From the NCBI GenBank assembly GCA_015655415.1, contig JAATFB010000067.1, positions 1-64,000 on the forward strand: 64,000 nucleotides of DNA. The letters run 5' to 3'. The notes below the pieces were generated by a model that saw nothing but the letters and a program-made list of their open reading frames with translations, had not been told where the DNA came from and searched no databases. A program made the position numbers and the translations under genes. This document shows, in pieces, positions 15,006 through 24,767 of the stretch (the stretch's first letter is position 1; every line of letters begins with the position of its first letter). The DNA is from Actinomycetales bacterium. GTDB taxonomy: Bacteria; Actinomycetota; Actinomycetes; Actinomycetales; Microbacteriaceae.

Positions 15006-18000
15006 TCAACGGCCGAGCGGGTCGCGTCCCTGCGACCGCTCGGCCGTTTCCGTCGGTCGTGCCGTCTTCGTCGTGGCGAGTTGCTGCGCACGGCGAAGCG
15101 CGGCGTCGGCCCGCTGGTGGTCGATCTGCTGGAGGATGCTCGCAGGCTTCGGACCCAGTGGGTCGGTGCCTGTGATGCCGTACCGGTCGCGGTAGGCGGC
15201 GATCGTGGTCGTGGCTCGCCACCACCGTGCGGTCTCTCGGGCGTCGGCCGGGAGCGGGCCAAGACGGCGAGTCCACGCCACGCCGGTTGCGACGTCGGTG
15301 TGCGCGAGGGCGTTGGCTCGTTGCTCGATCGCCTGCCGCAGTTCGGTGAGGGCCTGGCGCATGTCGGCGGGCATCGGCCCGGTGGCCTCGGGGATGAGCC
15401 CGGCGATGTAGCGGGCGGGCGAGGCAGCGCGGCTGCCCACGGAGCGTGCGTGGGTGAGCCGTGTGATGCGGCTGCGGATCAGTCCGGCGATGTCGTCGGC
15501 GTGGTCGAGTCCTCCGGCACGGATGACGGCGGTGAGCACGGCCTGCGGGCGGTGCCCGTTCGCCTGGACACGGCGGACCTCGGCGACGAGCGACCCGTAG
15601 GAGTCGCTGGCGAGCGTGTCGTCGAGCAGCGCCTCGGGCAGGCCTGCGCCGGTGAGCAGGGCCGCGACATGTTCGGCTTGCGCGGCCTGCGCGATGGTCT
15701 CGTACTGGTCGCCCAGGTGTGGGATCGAGGACCAGACATCCTGTTCGGCGGTGATGGTCTCGTGCGCCGACTTCTCGGCGCCCTCGTGGCCGATCACGCC
15801 GTTGAGGATCGAGTGGACGGTCGTCTCCTCGTCGTCCTGCTGGTGGCGTTCGAGGTGCGCCTGGTCGGTGGCGACGTAGGCGATGTTGCTTCGTCTGCCG
15901 CGGGTCATCGCGACGTAGAAGCTCTCCCGAGTCATCGAGGAGGAGTGCACGATCGCGTGCGTCGTGTCCACGGTCGATCCCTGCGCCCTGTGCACCGTGA
16001 GCGCGTAGCCCAGGTCGACGCTGTCGGCCACGTAGGCGGCAGGCAGGACGATGCTGCCGGCGAACCGGGAATCCGCGCGCCGCACCGTCACCGACCCGTC
16101 CTCGTGGGTGGCGGTCACCCGCCAGCGGTCGCCGTTCTTCACCCAGCCCCGCCCGGTGCTGAACCGGCGGTCGTTCTCCCGGGTGATGACCAGATCCCCC
16201 TCACCCGCCTGGTTCCCGTCGCGCAGCAGCACCCCGCCCGGGGCGACCTCGCCCGCGAGGATCAGGTCGCTGCGGGCCCGCGCGTTGAGGCTGGTGACGA
16301 TGTCGAGGGTCTCGGCGACCAGGATGCTCGTGCGCCCGGCGGCACGATCAGAGCGCCACGCCTGGTAGGCGGCATCCAGCATGTCCTCGAGGTCCCCGCC
16401 CACCAGGCGCTCGTGCTCGTCGTAGGCGGCCAAGACGTCGGTGTGCCCAAGCCGAAGCCCCAGGGACGCGGACTTCTCCCAACCGGCGGTGAAGCGGCGG
16501 ACATCGGTCAGCTCTGGGGCGTCGCCGCGTTCGCGTGCCAGGAGCCCGAACGCGCCGCCCGCGTCGACGCTCGCCAGTTGCGCCCAGTCGCCGACCAGCA
16601 GCAGCTTTGCCCCGCTCTCGGCGGCGTGCGCGGCAAGCTGGTCGAGTGCGAGCGTCCCAGCCAGGGACGCCTCATCCACGATGAGCAGCTGCCCCGCAGC
16701 GAGGTTCCAGACGCCCCGGTGGTGCTCGTACAGCCACTTGCTGGTGTTCTCCGTCGGGATTCCGAGGTCCGCGGCCAGCACCTCGGCTGCCGCCGCCGAC
16801 GGTGCCAGGCCAGTCACGCTACCGGGTCCGTGCGCGGCCTCCCAGGCCCGGCGCAGCGCACCGAGCGTCGTCGTCTTGCCCGTGCCGGCCGGACCGACGA
16901 GCAGGTCCACGACCCGGCCGGAGACGGCGATCTGCTCCACGACGCGGCGCTGATCGGACGAGAGCACGACACCGCCCGGGCCGCGCATGCGGACAGCCCG
17001 TCCAACCGTGGTCAGGTCGACCGACGGCGCCGTCGTGTCGGCAGCAAGCCTGAGGAGGCGATCCTCGGCGTCCAGCAGCGCCGTCGAGGAGAACACCGTG
17101 TGGTGGCGGGGACGAAACGCGCTGCTGCCGTCGGCGCGGGTGAACGCCGCCGGTGTGTTGACCAGTTCCGGCGGGGTCAGCCGCAGCGAGGCAGCCTCGG
17201 CGGCGTCGACGATGAGGCCGACGACCGCTTCCCTGTCCTCGGCTGAAGCGAACCGCAGCCCCATCGTCTGCCGGGACGCCTCGGCGTGCAGGTTCCAGCG
17301 CCGCCACGTCGACCGCTTCACGCCGACCTGCGCCACGACGACCTTACCGATCCCCCGCAGGTCGTCCAACGGCAGATCGTCCGCACGCAGCAGCGGCGGC
17401 CGGGGGTTGTGCGCGGTCAGGTACTGCGCCCAGGTCGGCGCGTCCTCGCCGAGCACGGCCGTGGCCCGCTCCCGCCACTGGACAGTGAGCTCGGCCAGCG
17501 AGTGCAGCGTCTTGTCCGGCCGAGTCGACAGCGTCGCCTGCTGCCGCAGGCGGATCACCGTCTGCGCCGACGGCTGCCGGCCATGCTCTGCCGCGTACCG
17601 CTCGATCAGCCGGTCCTTCTCCGCATCGATGTCGACCGACCGCGACGAGAACTCTCGGATCAAAGCCTCCGGCACTCCGGTGATCTCCCACGCCGGATTT
17701 CGATCGCGACCCCGGTCCCTCTGCTCCCATCCAACCCCGAGCATTCGTGCGAGACCGTCGGCCAGCACGGCGTTGTAATGCTCCGAGATGGCCACAACCG
17801 CGGCGTGCAGTGGTCGACCGTCTAGTGTGCGCCACTTCCCATCCGTGGCCTGCACCCGGTTGGCGATCACCACATGCGTGTGCAGCTGCGGGTCCGAGGC
17901 CCGCGAGTCCCAATGGTCGAACGCCGTCGCCACCACACCGAGCACGTCGATCTGCGCGACACCGTTCGCCCCGACCCGGGTCGCAGCCACCTCACGCTCG

Positions 18001-18542
18001 ACGAAGTCCAGCACCTCCTCGATCGCCGCGTGATGCGCCTGAGCGATCAACGCCTGCGTGCCGCCGTCTGCCACCGCCCACACAGCCGAGACCGACTTCG
18101 GCACACTGAACGTGAAGTCGAAGCCCGCCACAGTGCGCCTGTGATCCCTGCCGAGTTCGTCGGACTCGATCTGCGCGATTTGCTCCGCCCGCTCGGACGC
18201 GCCCAATCCAGTGGAGAGTTCGCGCACGCGCGCCGCGATCCGCTCGCTCGTGGTCTTGTAGCGGTAGCTCGCTCGCCCGAGCGGCTCGCCCGTCTCCGGG
18301 TCCTGCATCTGGCCCAGCAGTCTGCGCAGCTGCCGCTCGGTCACGGGATCGCCAGCGTGGAGCGTGCCGCTCGCGAGACCTGGCAGGCCCGAACCAAGCC
18401 AGCGGCCGGGCGGTGTGCCTTTCTCCGCGTAGTAGCGCGTCAAGGGCGAACTCATCGAGCGGTCGCCGTCGCCGACTACGACCGACTGAAGCAGGTACCG
18501 GAACCCAGCACCCGCACTCATCACCCGCATGGAGACTGTCAT
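15006..18542 (-). CDS. MobF relaxase / helicase (TrwC-TraI type)
   Basis: The protein has 1178 residues. MTVSMRVMSAGAGFRYLLQS is the canonical start, so the ATG at 18542 is preferred to the GTG at 18566. The relaxase domain has a tyrosine pair at 37-38 (TRYYAEKG) and the metal-binding histidines FDHWD (H210) and QLHTHVVIANR (H221, H223). The helicase domain has Walker A GPAGTGKTT (about 550-558), Walker B IVDEASLAG (about 631) and a UvrD-C2-like motif (LGYALTVHRAQGSTVDTTHA). It would nick oriT, pilot the strand and unwind DNA. It is intact, and probably works with the transfer genes at 57-64 kb although 29 kb of cargo separates them. Confidence 0.95.
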   Translation of the reverse strand: MTVSMRVMSAGAGFRYLLQSVVVGDGDRSMSSPLTRYYAEKGTPPGRWLGSGLPGLASGTLHAGDPVTERQLRRLLGQMQDPETGEPLGRASYRYKTTSERIAARVRELSTGLGASERAEQIAQIESDELGRDHRRTVAGFDFTFSVPKSVSAVWAVADGGTQALIAQAHHAAIEEVLDFVEREVAATRVGANGVAQIDVLGVVATAFDHWDSRASDPQLHTHVVIANRVQATDGKWRTLDGRPLHAAVVAISEHYNAVLADGLARMLGVGWEQRDRGRDRNPAWEITGVPEALIREFSSRSVDIDAEKDRLIERYAAEHGRQPSAQTVIRLRQQATLSTRPDKTLHSLAELTVQWRERATAVLGEDAPTWAQYLTAHNPRPPLLRADDLPLDDLRGIGKVVVAQVGVKRSTWRRWNLHAEASRQTMGLRFASAEDREAVVGLIVDAAEAASLRLTPPELVNTPAAFTRADGSSAFRPRHHTVFSSTALLDAEDRLLRLAADTTAPSVDLTTVGRAVRMRGPGGVVLSSDQRRVVEQIAVSGRVVDLLVGPAGTGKTTTLGALRRAWEAAHGPGSVTGLAPSAAAAEVLAADLGIPTENTSKWLYEHHRGVWNLAAGQLLIVDEASLAGTLALDQLAAHAAESGAKLLLVGDWAQLASVDAGGAFGLLARERGDAPELTDVRRFTAGWEKSASLGLRLGHTDVLAAYDEHERLVGGDLEDMLDAAYQAWRSDRAAGRTSILVAETLDIVTSLNARARSDLILAGEVAPGGVLLRDGNQAGEGDLVITRENDRRFSTGRGWVKNGDRWRVTATHEDGSVTVRRADSRFAGSIVLPAAYVADSVDLGYALTVHRAQGSTVDTTHAIVHSSSMTRESFYVAMTRGRRSNIAYVATDQAHLERHQQDDEETTVHSILNGVIGHEGAEKSAHETITAEQDVWSSIPHLGDQYETIAQAAQAEHVAALLTGAGLPEALLDDTLASDSYGSLVAEVRRVQANGHRPQAVLTAVIRAGGLDHADDIAGLIRSRITRLTHARSVGSRAASPARYIAGLIPEATGPMPADMRQALTELRQAIEQRANALAHTDVATGVAWTRRLGPLPADARETARWWRATTTIAAYRDRYGITGTDPLGPKPASILQQIDHQRADAALRRAQQLATTKTARPTETAERSQGRDPLGR
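15008..15048. terminator. Bidirectional hairpin between convergent genes
   Basis: Arms 15008-15025 and 15032-15048 pair over 17 bases with one bulged G and a 6-base loop. The right arm ends in TTTCC on the plus strand, so it can terminate the 14208-14996 gene. It sits inside the last codons of the relaxase gene, whose tail RDPLGR is encoded by the stem. Confidence 0.6.
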
Positions 18543-18707
18543 ACTCTGAAGGTGGGTCGGGTCCACGTCTCCAGAGCATTATGAACGGCAGAATGTCCGC
18601 GGGGCATGGTTGGTCGTTTGCAGCCGTCGAGCGGCATCGGCTGAGATAATCATGATGGACGCGGCTCGACACGACGATGAGAGGCCATTACCAATGGAGA
18701 TTGGACA

Positions 18708-21700
18708 TTGAATTCACCGGCTCAACTGGCCACGCAGATTCGCTTCCACCTTGACACCCTTGGAGAGACGAACTCGCATCATCCTTTTGAGCAACTCTGT
18801 CTAGGGCTGACCCGGCGCCGAATCGTCAGCAACGTCATTCCTGCGACCGGCCCTGTCTCCGCAGGCGGTGACGGAGGACGGGATGCCGAGAGCTTCTGGA
18901 GCGTGCTAGCGAAAGAACTGCCGGAAACGTCGTTTTTCACCGCGCTTGCGACGGAGGACGCGGTGGTGCTCGCGGTCACTGCGCAACGAGATAACGTGCC
19001 GTCGAAGATCCGTTCAGATCTCTCGAAGATGTGCGGCAAGGGCGAGCCTGTCGACAGGGTTATCTACTTCACGATCACGCCCGTAGACACTGCCAAGCGG
19101 CACGACCTTCAGGCTCATGCTCGCGAGGAATACTCGGTCGGTCTGGAGATCTGGGACGCGCAGGCGATTGCGAACGAGATCGCGTGCCCGGACCTTTTCT
19201 ATCTCGCGGTCGAATACCTGCATGTACCGTCCTCCCTTGCCCCCGAACGCGAGGAAGCTGACAGTGACCTGCCCGATTGGTATGTTGACACCCGTGATCG
19301 GTGGCGCACCCGCTCGGCGCACGCAGGGTCGATGGGCGAATTCGTCGATCTGCGCGAGGCCATCCGGTTTTCTAGCCTGAATCTGGAGGCGCGCGCCGAC
19401 CTACCGGACTGGCTCGAGTCCGCTCGTGTCCTGCGCAACGCTGCTCAGGATGATTCGAACATGGTGGACCGCATCGACTACGAGATGATCATCGCAACCG
19501 GTCTCGGGCTCAACACGCTAAGGCCTGTCGATGGAACGCTTCGTGCCTACTTCGATCGGACTGCGTCAAAGCCGACGGACCTCGGTGCACTCGTCGACGC
19601 CATCACCCTGCTCCGTCTCACTCAGGCGACCCAGCCTAGAGGAGCGACTACGATCACAGTCAATGAGGTCGCAGCATGGGCCGACGACCTTGAGAACGTG
19701 CTTGATCGAGAACTCGAAGCGGTGCCTGGCGAGAACGCTCGTGTGAGCCTGCTGTCGACGGCCGCAATCCTCGCCCTCGGTCCCCGCGAGTTCACACCAG
19801 GCGAACTCAGTACGGTCCCGATTGCCGGCCCGAAGATGTCCGACGTCTATCAAGAGGTAAGCGCGGCCAAACGCGAAGGGCGTCCGCTACCGTCCGCGCC
19901 GCAAGATGCCCAGCTGCGAGATCTCAACGCCGGCATGGCCCACCTGGTCAACCTAGTAGCGGCGCTGCCTTCCGCGCCGATGGCACCGCTCGACCAACTG
20001 ATGACGATGTTCGACCTCACCGCACCCGCCCTCATCGATCACCCCGACTACTTTGACATAAGGAACGCGCTCGATAGGGCGACAATCGAGCGCGCGGGAA
20101 GGACTGCCGCGGGTGAACGCGCCCAGAGCCGAGCCATCGCTCTGCTCCAGGCATACAGGCCACTAGACGCGCTCCACGAAATCCACGCCGCAAAACTCAA
20201 CTGGCTCAACGGAGATGCCGCCGAAGGTGCTGCGATCATGATGCTCCTCGCCTCCGACGTGTACAGCGATCTCGGACTCCCTCTGGCCGCGAAACAGTAT
20301 GCAATGAGCGCGGCATCGATCGCCAAGGCAACCGGCGACCCACGCCTGGCGGTCCTCATGGCGCGCGGCATTATCCTCACAGCTACCTACGAGCACCAGG
20401 CTGGTCAGTGGTTGGCCGCGACCCGCACGTTCCAGGTCGGGATCTGGGCGCAATCGCAACTCGCTGATGATCCGTGGAACTTCGAACGCTACCCGTACTT
20501 TGAGAACATGTTGGTCGACCAGTGCCTCATCATCCGAACCGCGACGGCGCTTCGCCCCGCGCTGCTGCCGACACTCGAGTCCGTTGTCCAGTCCACGTAT
20601 CTCGATGAGCTCGTCAAACCGATGCTTGCGGCGGCCGCCGACGTTGAGCTGTTGGATGAGTCAGCTACGATCGATTCCGCAGACCGTTCCGGCCTTGGAC
20701 GACCATTCTCCGATACGGGTCCCGTCCGCGAGTACAGCTGGTCGGCGTTCGGAAACGTGTGGGTCGTCACCACCCCAAACGATCGGGTCCACGTGCTCGC
20801 GGCCGAGCGGTTCGTCGCTGCAGCGCAGATCACTCTGGGGGACCTCGCCGCGGAAGACCTACTCCTGCTGCCAGGCGAGATTTGCATCGAGATCGAAGTC
20901 TCCGACAAGCCGGTTGAACCCCATTCGGTGTTCCTTCCAGCATCAGAGCGCGATCGAGGCGAGAACAGACACCGGGTGCTGCTCACTCGCGCCGGACGAC
21001 TGACGCCAGATGCTGACCAGCTTGAAGTCGCCTCCGCAACGTTTCAGGTGATCGTCACCCAGTCCCTCCTCGGTACACCAGCGCTCAAGGCCGTGATGGA
21101 ACGAACATTCGAACGAGGCCTCCCTCACATGCTCACCTGCGTGCGCCCGTACGACGAGCTCGTCGACATCCATAAAGATGAGTTCTACGAGGAGATCCGC
21201 GGACTCTCGCCTGGCGTCCTCGATCCTGACCGCCCACGGTTACCACAACCTGGGCCAGGACTGACGCAGAGGCTTCCCGAACACGCCACCGCCTACGATC
21301 ACGCCGCCTCTCTCGACGCGATCGAAGGACGATACGAGATGCTGCACCCGCCCGTGCGGCTAACCCTACCGAGGCTCGCGTCACAGCCCGGCTTCAGGGA
21401 GCTTGTGACCAAGCTCCGCACTGACGGATGGAAGGACTGGCACCTCCTCACTGCAGTGGCAAACATCGTGGTCAACAAGCGTGCCGCGCACCGCGGACTA
21501 AACATGACAACGTCGATCACCCAGGCCGATATGAACAGGTTCCGGTCACTCATGGAGGAGGAAGAACGACCCGACGACCCCGAAACGCCAGCAGAAGCGT
21601 TCACCGAGGACGAGATGTGGTTCCACCTCGCCAACGCTGCGAGGGCAACTGCTGGGCACTGGGGCCTGGAGCTCCGCCTCGACCGCTTCGAGCCTCACAT

Positions 21701-21776
21701 CTTCCTCAACGTCCTCGGCGACCGATTCAACTACTGGAACGACGACGTCGAACATGCACCGATCCTTCCGGCGTGA
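18708..21776 (+). CDS. Large protein with N-terminal restriction-endonuclease-like domain, putative defence
   Basis: The protein has 1022 residues. Residues about 24-110 look like a PD-(D/E)xK nuclease: FEQLCLGLTRRRI, then GGDGGRDAE (catalytic D in GGRD), then VVLAVTAQRDNVPSKIR, where the usual E-x-K is V-T-A-Q, a variant seen in related uncharacterised nucleases. The middle (about 450-560) is repeat-like helices (AIALLQAYRPLDALHEIHAA and on) suggesting TPR. The C-terminus has no known motif, and no P-loop is visible. The start is a TTG; upstream ATGs are out of frame or stop at once. It stands alone next to the relaxase, divergent from it. A role in defence or plasmid exclusion is inference. 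Confidence 0.7.
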   Translation: MNSPAQLATQIRFHLDTLGETNSHHPFEQLCLGLTRRRIVSNVIPATGPVSAGGDGGRDAESFWSVLAKELPETSFFTALATEDAVVLAVTAQRDNVPSKIRSDLSKMCGKGEPVDRVIYFTITPVDTAKRHDLQAHAREEYSVGLEIWDAQAIANEIACPDLFYLAVEYLHVPSSLAPEREEADSDLPDWYVDTRDRWRTRSAHAGSMGEFVDLREAIRFSSLNLEARADLPDWLESARVLRNAAQDDSNMVDRIDYEMIIATGLGLNTLRPVDGTLRAYFDRTASKPTDLGALVDAITLLRLTQATQPRGATTITVNEVAAWADDLENVLDRELEAVPGENARVSLLSTAAILALGPREFTPGELSTVPIAGPKMSDVYQEVSAAKREGRPLPSAPQDAQLRDLNAGMAHLVNLVAALPSAPMAPLDQLMTMFDLTAPALIDHPDYFDIRNALDRATIERAGRTAAGERAQSRAIALLQAYRPLDALHEIHAAKLNWLNGDAAEGAAIMMLLASDVYSDLGLPLAAKQYAMSAASIAKATGDPRLAVLMARGIILTATYEHQAGQWLAATRTFQVGIWAQSQLADDPWNFERYPYFENMLVDQCLIIRTATALRPALLPTLESVVQSTYLDELVKPMLAAAADVELLDESATIDSADRSGLGRPFSDTGPVREYSWSAFGNVWVVTTPNDRVHVLAAERFVAAAQITLGDLAAEDLLLLPGEICIEIEVSDKPVEPHSVFLPASERDRGENRHRVLLTRAGRLTPDADQLEVASATFQVIVTQSLLGTPALKAVMERTFERGLPHMLTCVRPYDELVDIHKDEFYEEIRGLSPGVLDPDRPRLPQPGPGLTQRLPEHATAYDHAASLDAIEGRYEMLHPPVRLTLPRLASQPGFRELVTKLRTDGWKDWHLLTAVANIVVNKRAAHRGLNMTTSITQADMNRFRSLMEEEERPDDPETPAEAFTEDEMWFHLANAARATAGHWGLELRLDRFEPHIFLNVLGDRFNYWNDDVEHAPILPA

Positions 21777-21994
21777 TTCAGCCGTGCGTCAGGGGCGGCC
21801 ATGTCGGGCATCGCACGTATTCTGAGCCGTTCTAGTTCAGACGGCTCCCCATACGGTGTGTACTATCGGAGGGCGGCACGCCGGTTGGGTTGACGACCGA
21901 CGGCGACCCGCGGACCAGCAGCCTGGGGCGTGGTCGCGTGGGGGTGAACGTCAGTATCTCCCAGGGCCGAACAGCACGGTCTACGGTCGATGTC

Positions 21995-22855
21995 ATGGTT
22001 GACGCCTGTGATGATGTGCAGCAGTTCCTCACACAGGCGCGTGCACGCATCACGCCGGAACAGGCGGGGTTGACGGTGTTCGGTGGGGAGCGTCGCGTTC
22101 CGGGTCTGCGCCGGGAAGAGGTCGCCCAGCTCGCGGGTGTCAGCACGGCGTACTACACGCGGATGGAGCGTGGTGACCTCAGCGGCGTCTCCGAGAGCGT
22201 CTTGTTCGCACTGGTGCGCGCGCTGGAGCTGGACGAGGCCGAGTCGCTGCACCTGTTCGACCTCGCCCGGGCGACGGCCCGGCCCCATCGTGTTCCGAGG
22301 GCCAAGCCGCAGCCGCGAGTGACCGCTCGACTCGCGCAGCTGATCGACGCGATGCGGGACGTGCCGGTGATCGCACTGTCGCGGCTTGGCGACCCGGTCG
22401 CCTCCAACCGGCTCGGCCGGGCCTTGTTCCCGGACCTGTTCCCTGCCGAGAGCGCCCCCCTCAACCACACGCGCTATCTGTTCCTGGATGCCCGCGCACG
22501 CGACTTCTACCCCGACTGGGAGACCAGCGCGCGGGACGCGGTCTCGGCACTGCGGCTGATCGCCGGGCAGAACCCCAGCGACCGGGCGCTGGCCGCCCTG
22601 GTCGGCGAGCTGGCGACCCGCAGCACCGAGTTCCGCACCTGGTGGGGACACCACACCGTGCGGTTGCACCGAGGCGGCACCAAACGGCTCATCCATCCGG
22701 TCGTCGGCGAACTGACAGTGGGCTACGAGACACTCGACGTCTCCTCGACGCCAGGGCTGACCGTCGTGGCGTACCTGGCCGAGCCCGGGTCGACCTCCGC
22801 TGACGCCCTAGACCTGCTCCGCAGCTGGGCGGCAGAGGCCGCAACGACGAAGTGA
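21995..22855 (+). CDS. XRE regulator with MmyB-like ligand domain, copy 1
   Basis: The protein has 286 residues. The N-terminal XRE HTH (about 25-80: RRVPGLRREEVAQLAGVSTA, then YYTRMERGDLSGVSESVL) is followed by the MmyB-like ligand-binding domain (RLGDPVASNRLGRALFPDLF ... FRTWWGHHTVRLHRGGTKRL). In actinobacteria this family generally controls neighbouring reductase genes in response to small lipophilic or drug-like ligands; the ligand here is unknown. The ATG at 21995 was chosen because the preceding codons are not conserved-like. It lies 103 bp upstream of an aldo/keto reductase on the same strand. A second copy of this pairing, in divergent arrangement, is at 33.6-35.6 kb. Confidence 0.9.
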   Translation: MVDACDDVQQFLTQARARITPEQAGLTVFGGERRVPGLRREEVAQLAGVSTAYYTRMERGDLSGVSESVLFALVRALELDEAESLHLFDLARATARPHRVPRAKPQPRVTARLAQLIDAMRDVPVIALSRLGDPVASNRLGRALFPDLFPAESAPLNHTRYLFLDARARDFYPDWETSARDAVSALRLIAGQNPSDRALAALVGELATRSTEFRTWWGHHTVRLHRGGTKRLIHPVVGELTVGYETLDVSSTPGLTVVAYLAEPGSTSADALDLLRSWAAEAATTK

Positions 22856-22958
22856 CGACGCACGGTCACGACCATCGGACGGCGGTCGCGCAACGACCGC
22901 CGCGGGAGATAACACCAGGGACTCTCACCCGGCCGCGCCGGGTCCCTAGCGTGGAGAC

Positions 22959-23846
22959 ATGACAAACGAGATCACCACCATCACCCTGAACAACGGCGTC
23001 GTGCTCCCGCCGGTCGGCCTCGGCGTCTTCCAGACCCCACCCGAGGAGACGACCGCCGCGGTCGAGAGCGCGCTGCACGCCGGCTATCGGCACATCGACA
23101 CCGCCGCCGCCTACCTCAACGAGCGGGAGGTCGGCGAGGGCATCCGACGCTCCGGCATCGCCCGCGACGAGGTCTTCATCGAGACCAAGCTGTGGATCAG
23201 CGACTACGGCTACGACGCCGCCCTGCACGGGTTCGACAAGAGCGCAGCGAAGCTCGGCGTCGACCAGATCGATCTCCTGCTGCTCCACCAGCCGCTCACC
23301 AGCCGCTTCGACCTCACCCTGGACGCCTACCGTGCCCTGGAGAAGCTCCTGGCCGACGGCAAGGTGCGCGCGATCGGCGTCAGCAACTTCATGCCCGAGC
23401 ACCTGGAGCGCCTACTCGGCGTGGCCTCGGTCGTCCCGGCCGTCAACCAGGTCGAGCTGCACCCCTACTTCCAGCAGAAGAACCTGCAGGCCCTCAACAC
23501 GAAGCACGGCATCCTCACCCAGGCGTGGTCACCCATCGGCGGCATCACCTCCTACGGCGGCGGTGCGAAGAAGTCCTTCGAAGACCCAACCCTGCTCGAG
23601 ATCGCCGCATCCCACGGCAAGTCGGCGGCGCAGGTGATGCTGCGCTGGCACCTGCAGCAGGGGCGCTCGGCGATCCCCAAGTCGGTCCGGCCCGCGCGGA
23701 TCGCGGAGAACCTTGCCGTGTTCGACTTCGACCTCACCCCCGAACAGCTCGCCGCCGTGGACGCCCTGGACACCGGCGTGCGGGGCGGTCCGAACCCCGA
23801 CGACATCACCCTGGAGAACGCCGGGATGCCCATCCCCGAGGCGTGA
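22959..23846 (+). CDS. Aldo/keto reductase (AKR5-like), copy 1
   Basis: The protein has 295 residues, a (beta/alpha)8 NADPH enzyme. The catalytic tetrad is visible: Asp in HIDTAAAY, Tyr in AAAY, Lys in IETKLW and His in LLLLHQP. The cofactor-binding motif IPKSVRPARIAENL follows near residue 240. It is most like 2,5-diketo-D-gluconate and methylglyoxal reductases, so it probably reduces aldehydes or ketones. An imperfect inverted repeat (CACCCGG/CCGGGTCCC) lies in the 103-bp gap after the XRE gene and may be the regulator's operator. Confidence 0.92.
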   Translation: MTNEITTITLNNGVVLPPVGLGVFQTPPEETTAAVESALHAGYRHIDTAAAYLNEREVGEGIRRSGIARDEVFIETKLWISDYGYDAALHGFDKSAAKLGVDQIDLLLLHQPLTSRFDLTLDAYRALEKLLADGKVRAIGVSNFMPEHLERLLGVASVVPAVNQVELHPYFQQKNLQALNTKHGILTQAWSPIGGITSYGGGAKKSFEDPTLLEIAASHGKSAAQVMLRWHLQQGRSAIPKSVRPARIAENLAVFDFDLTPEQLAAVDALDTGVRGGPNPDDITLENAGMPIPEA

Positions 23847-23970
23847 ACGAGCAAGCGGGGGCTCACACGAGTCGCCGCAGCTGAACGTGGATCTGCGCGA
23901 GGACTGCCTGGTGTCGATAGTCCATGTGAATGAAGCCGCAGCCGTCGTCCTCCGCAGAGCGGGGCGGCGG

Positions 23971-24738
23971 TCAGCGGTGTCCCCGTGCGCGGTCCAGGGC
24001 GTCTCGAACGGCGCCAGGCTCATCAGCGAGGGACATGTTGTCGGTATCCCGGACTCCGTCGAGGACGCCGACCTGATCCGATTCCAGGGAGGCGAACAAC
24101 GGTTCGAGGTCGGTCTGTCCCAGCCCCTTGTCAGCTACGAGCTCCAGCGTCTTGTGATTGGCGGCCGCTGAGGTCAGGCTCGCGACGAGTACCTGGGCGA
24201 TCTGGGCGCGGGAGACGACACCGTCGGAGGGATCGCTTGCCCAACGGCGGTCGCCCTGCAACATGACGAGACGGTGCTGATCAGGGGCGTTGTAGTCGAA
24301 CCATCCGGGACGCACGATGGTGTACGAGAGTCCGCTGGCGCGGACGAGACGTTCACCACGCCGCTTCCAGTCGTGACCGGTCATCCGCTTGGTCACTCCG
24401 ATGGCGGTCATCAGGGCGATGCGGGCGGGCCTGCCGGCGAGTGCTTCCAGGGTGTTGCGGACGGCTCCGTAGTCGACATTCTCGGCGTCGGCCGCTCCGC
24501 CGTGTGAACCATGGGTGAACACGATGCCATCGACATCCTTCACGGCATCGCCGAGCGTGGCAGCGTCGGTGAGGTCGCCGACGACGATCTCGGCGCCGTC
24601 GGGCACGTCGCTGGCTCGGTGGGCGTCTCGGACGAGGGCGCGGGTCGCGTATCCGTTGCGCAGGGCCTCAGCGACGGCGTGGCGGCCGATGCTGCCGGTC
24701 GCTCCCACGACCAGCACTGTGGACAGGTTCTCGGGCAT
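23971..24738 (-). CDS. NAD(P)H-binding atypical SDR (NmrA/HSCARG-like)
   Basis: This is a 255-residue Rossmann protein with GATGSIGRHAVAEAL at the N-terminus, VVGDLTDAATL after the third strand, and YTIVRPGWFDY in place of a classical Y-x-x-x-K active site. The family includes NAD(P)H sensors and epimerase-like reductases; the substrate is unknown. The ATG at 24738 follows AAGGAGCT. It is followed (transcription leftwards) by no further gene, and preceded by the FMN-binding lipoprotein and ApbE genes on the same strand with a 29-bp gap, so these three probably form an operon. Confidence 0.85.
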   Translation of the reverse strand: MPENLSTVLVVGATGSIGRHAVAEALRNGYATRALVRDAHRASDVPDGAEIVVGDLTDAATLGDAVKDVDGIVFTHGSHGGAADAENVDYGAVRNTLEALAGRPARIALMTAIGVTKRMTGHDWKRRGERLVRASGLSYTIVRPGWFDYNAPDQHRLVMLQGDRRWASDPSDGVVSRAQIAQVLVASLTSAAANHKTLELVADKGLGQTDLEPLFASLESDQVGVLDGVRDTDNMSLADEPGAVRDALDRARGHR

Positions 24739-24767
24739 GGTTAGCTCCTTCTGCTCTCGTTCGTGCG

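Noticed and set aside
15081-17246. Long open frame opposite the relaxase gene (721 codons, plus strand)
   Set aside because: It is antisense to the relaxase/helicase, has no recognisable domain and is rich in Arg/Gly/Val, as expected of a shadow frame in high-GC DNA.
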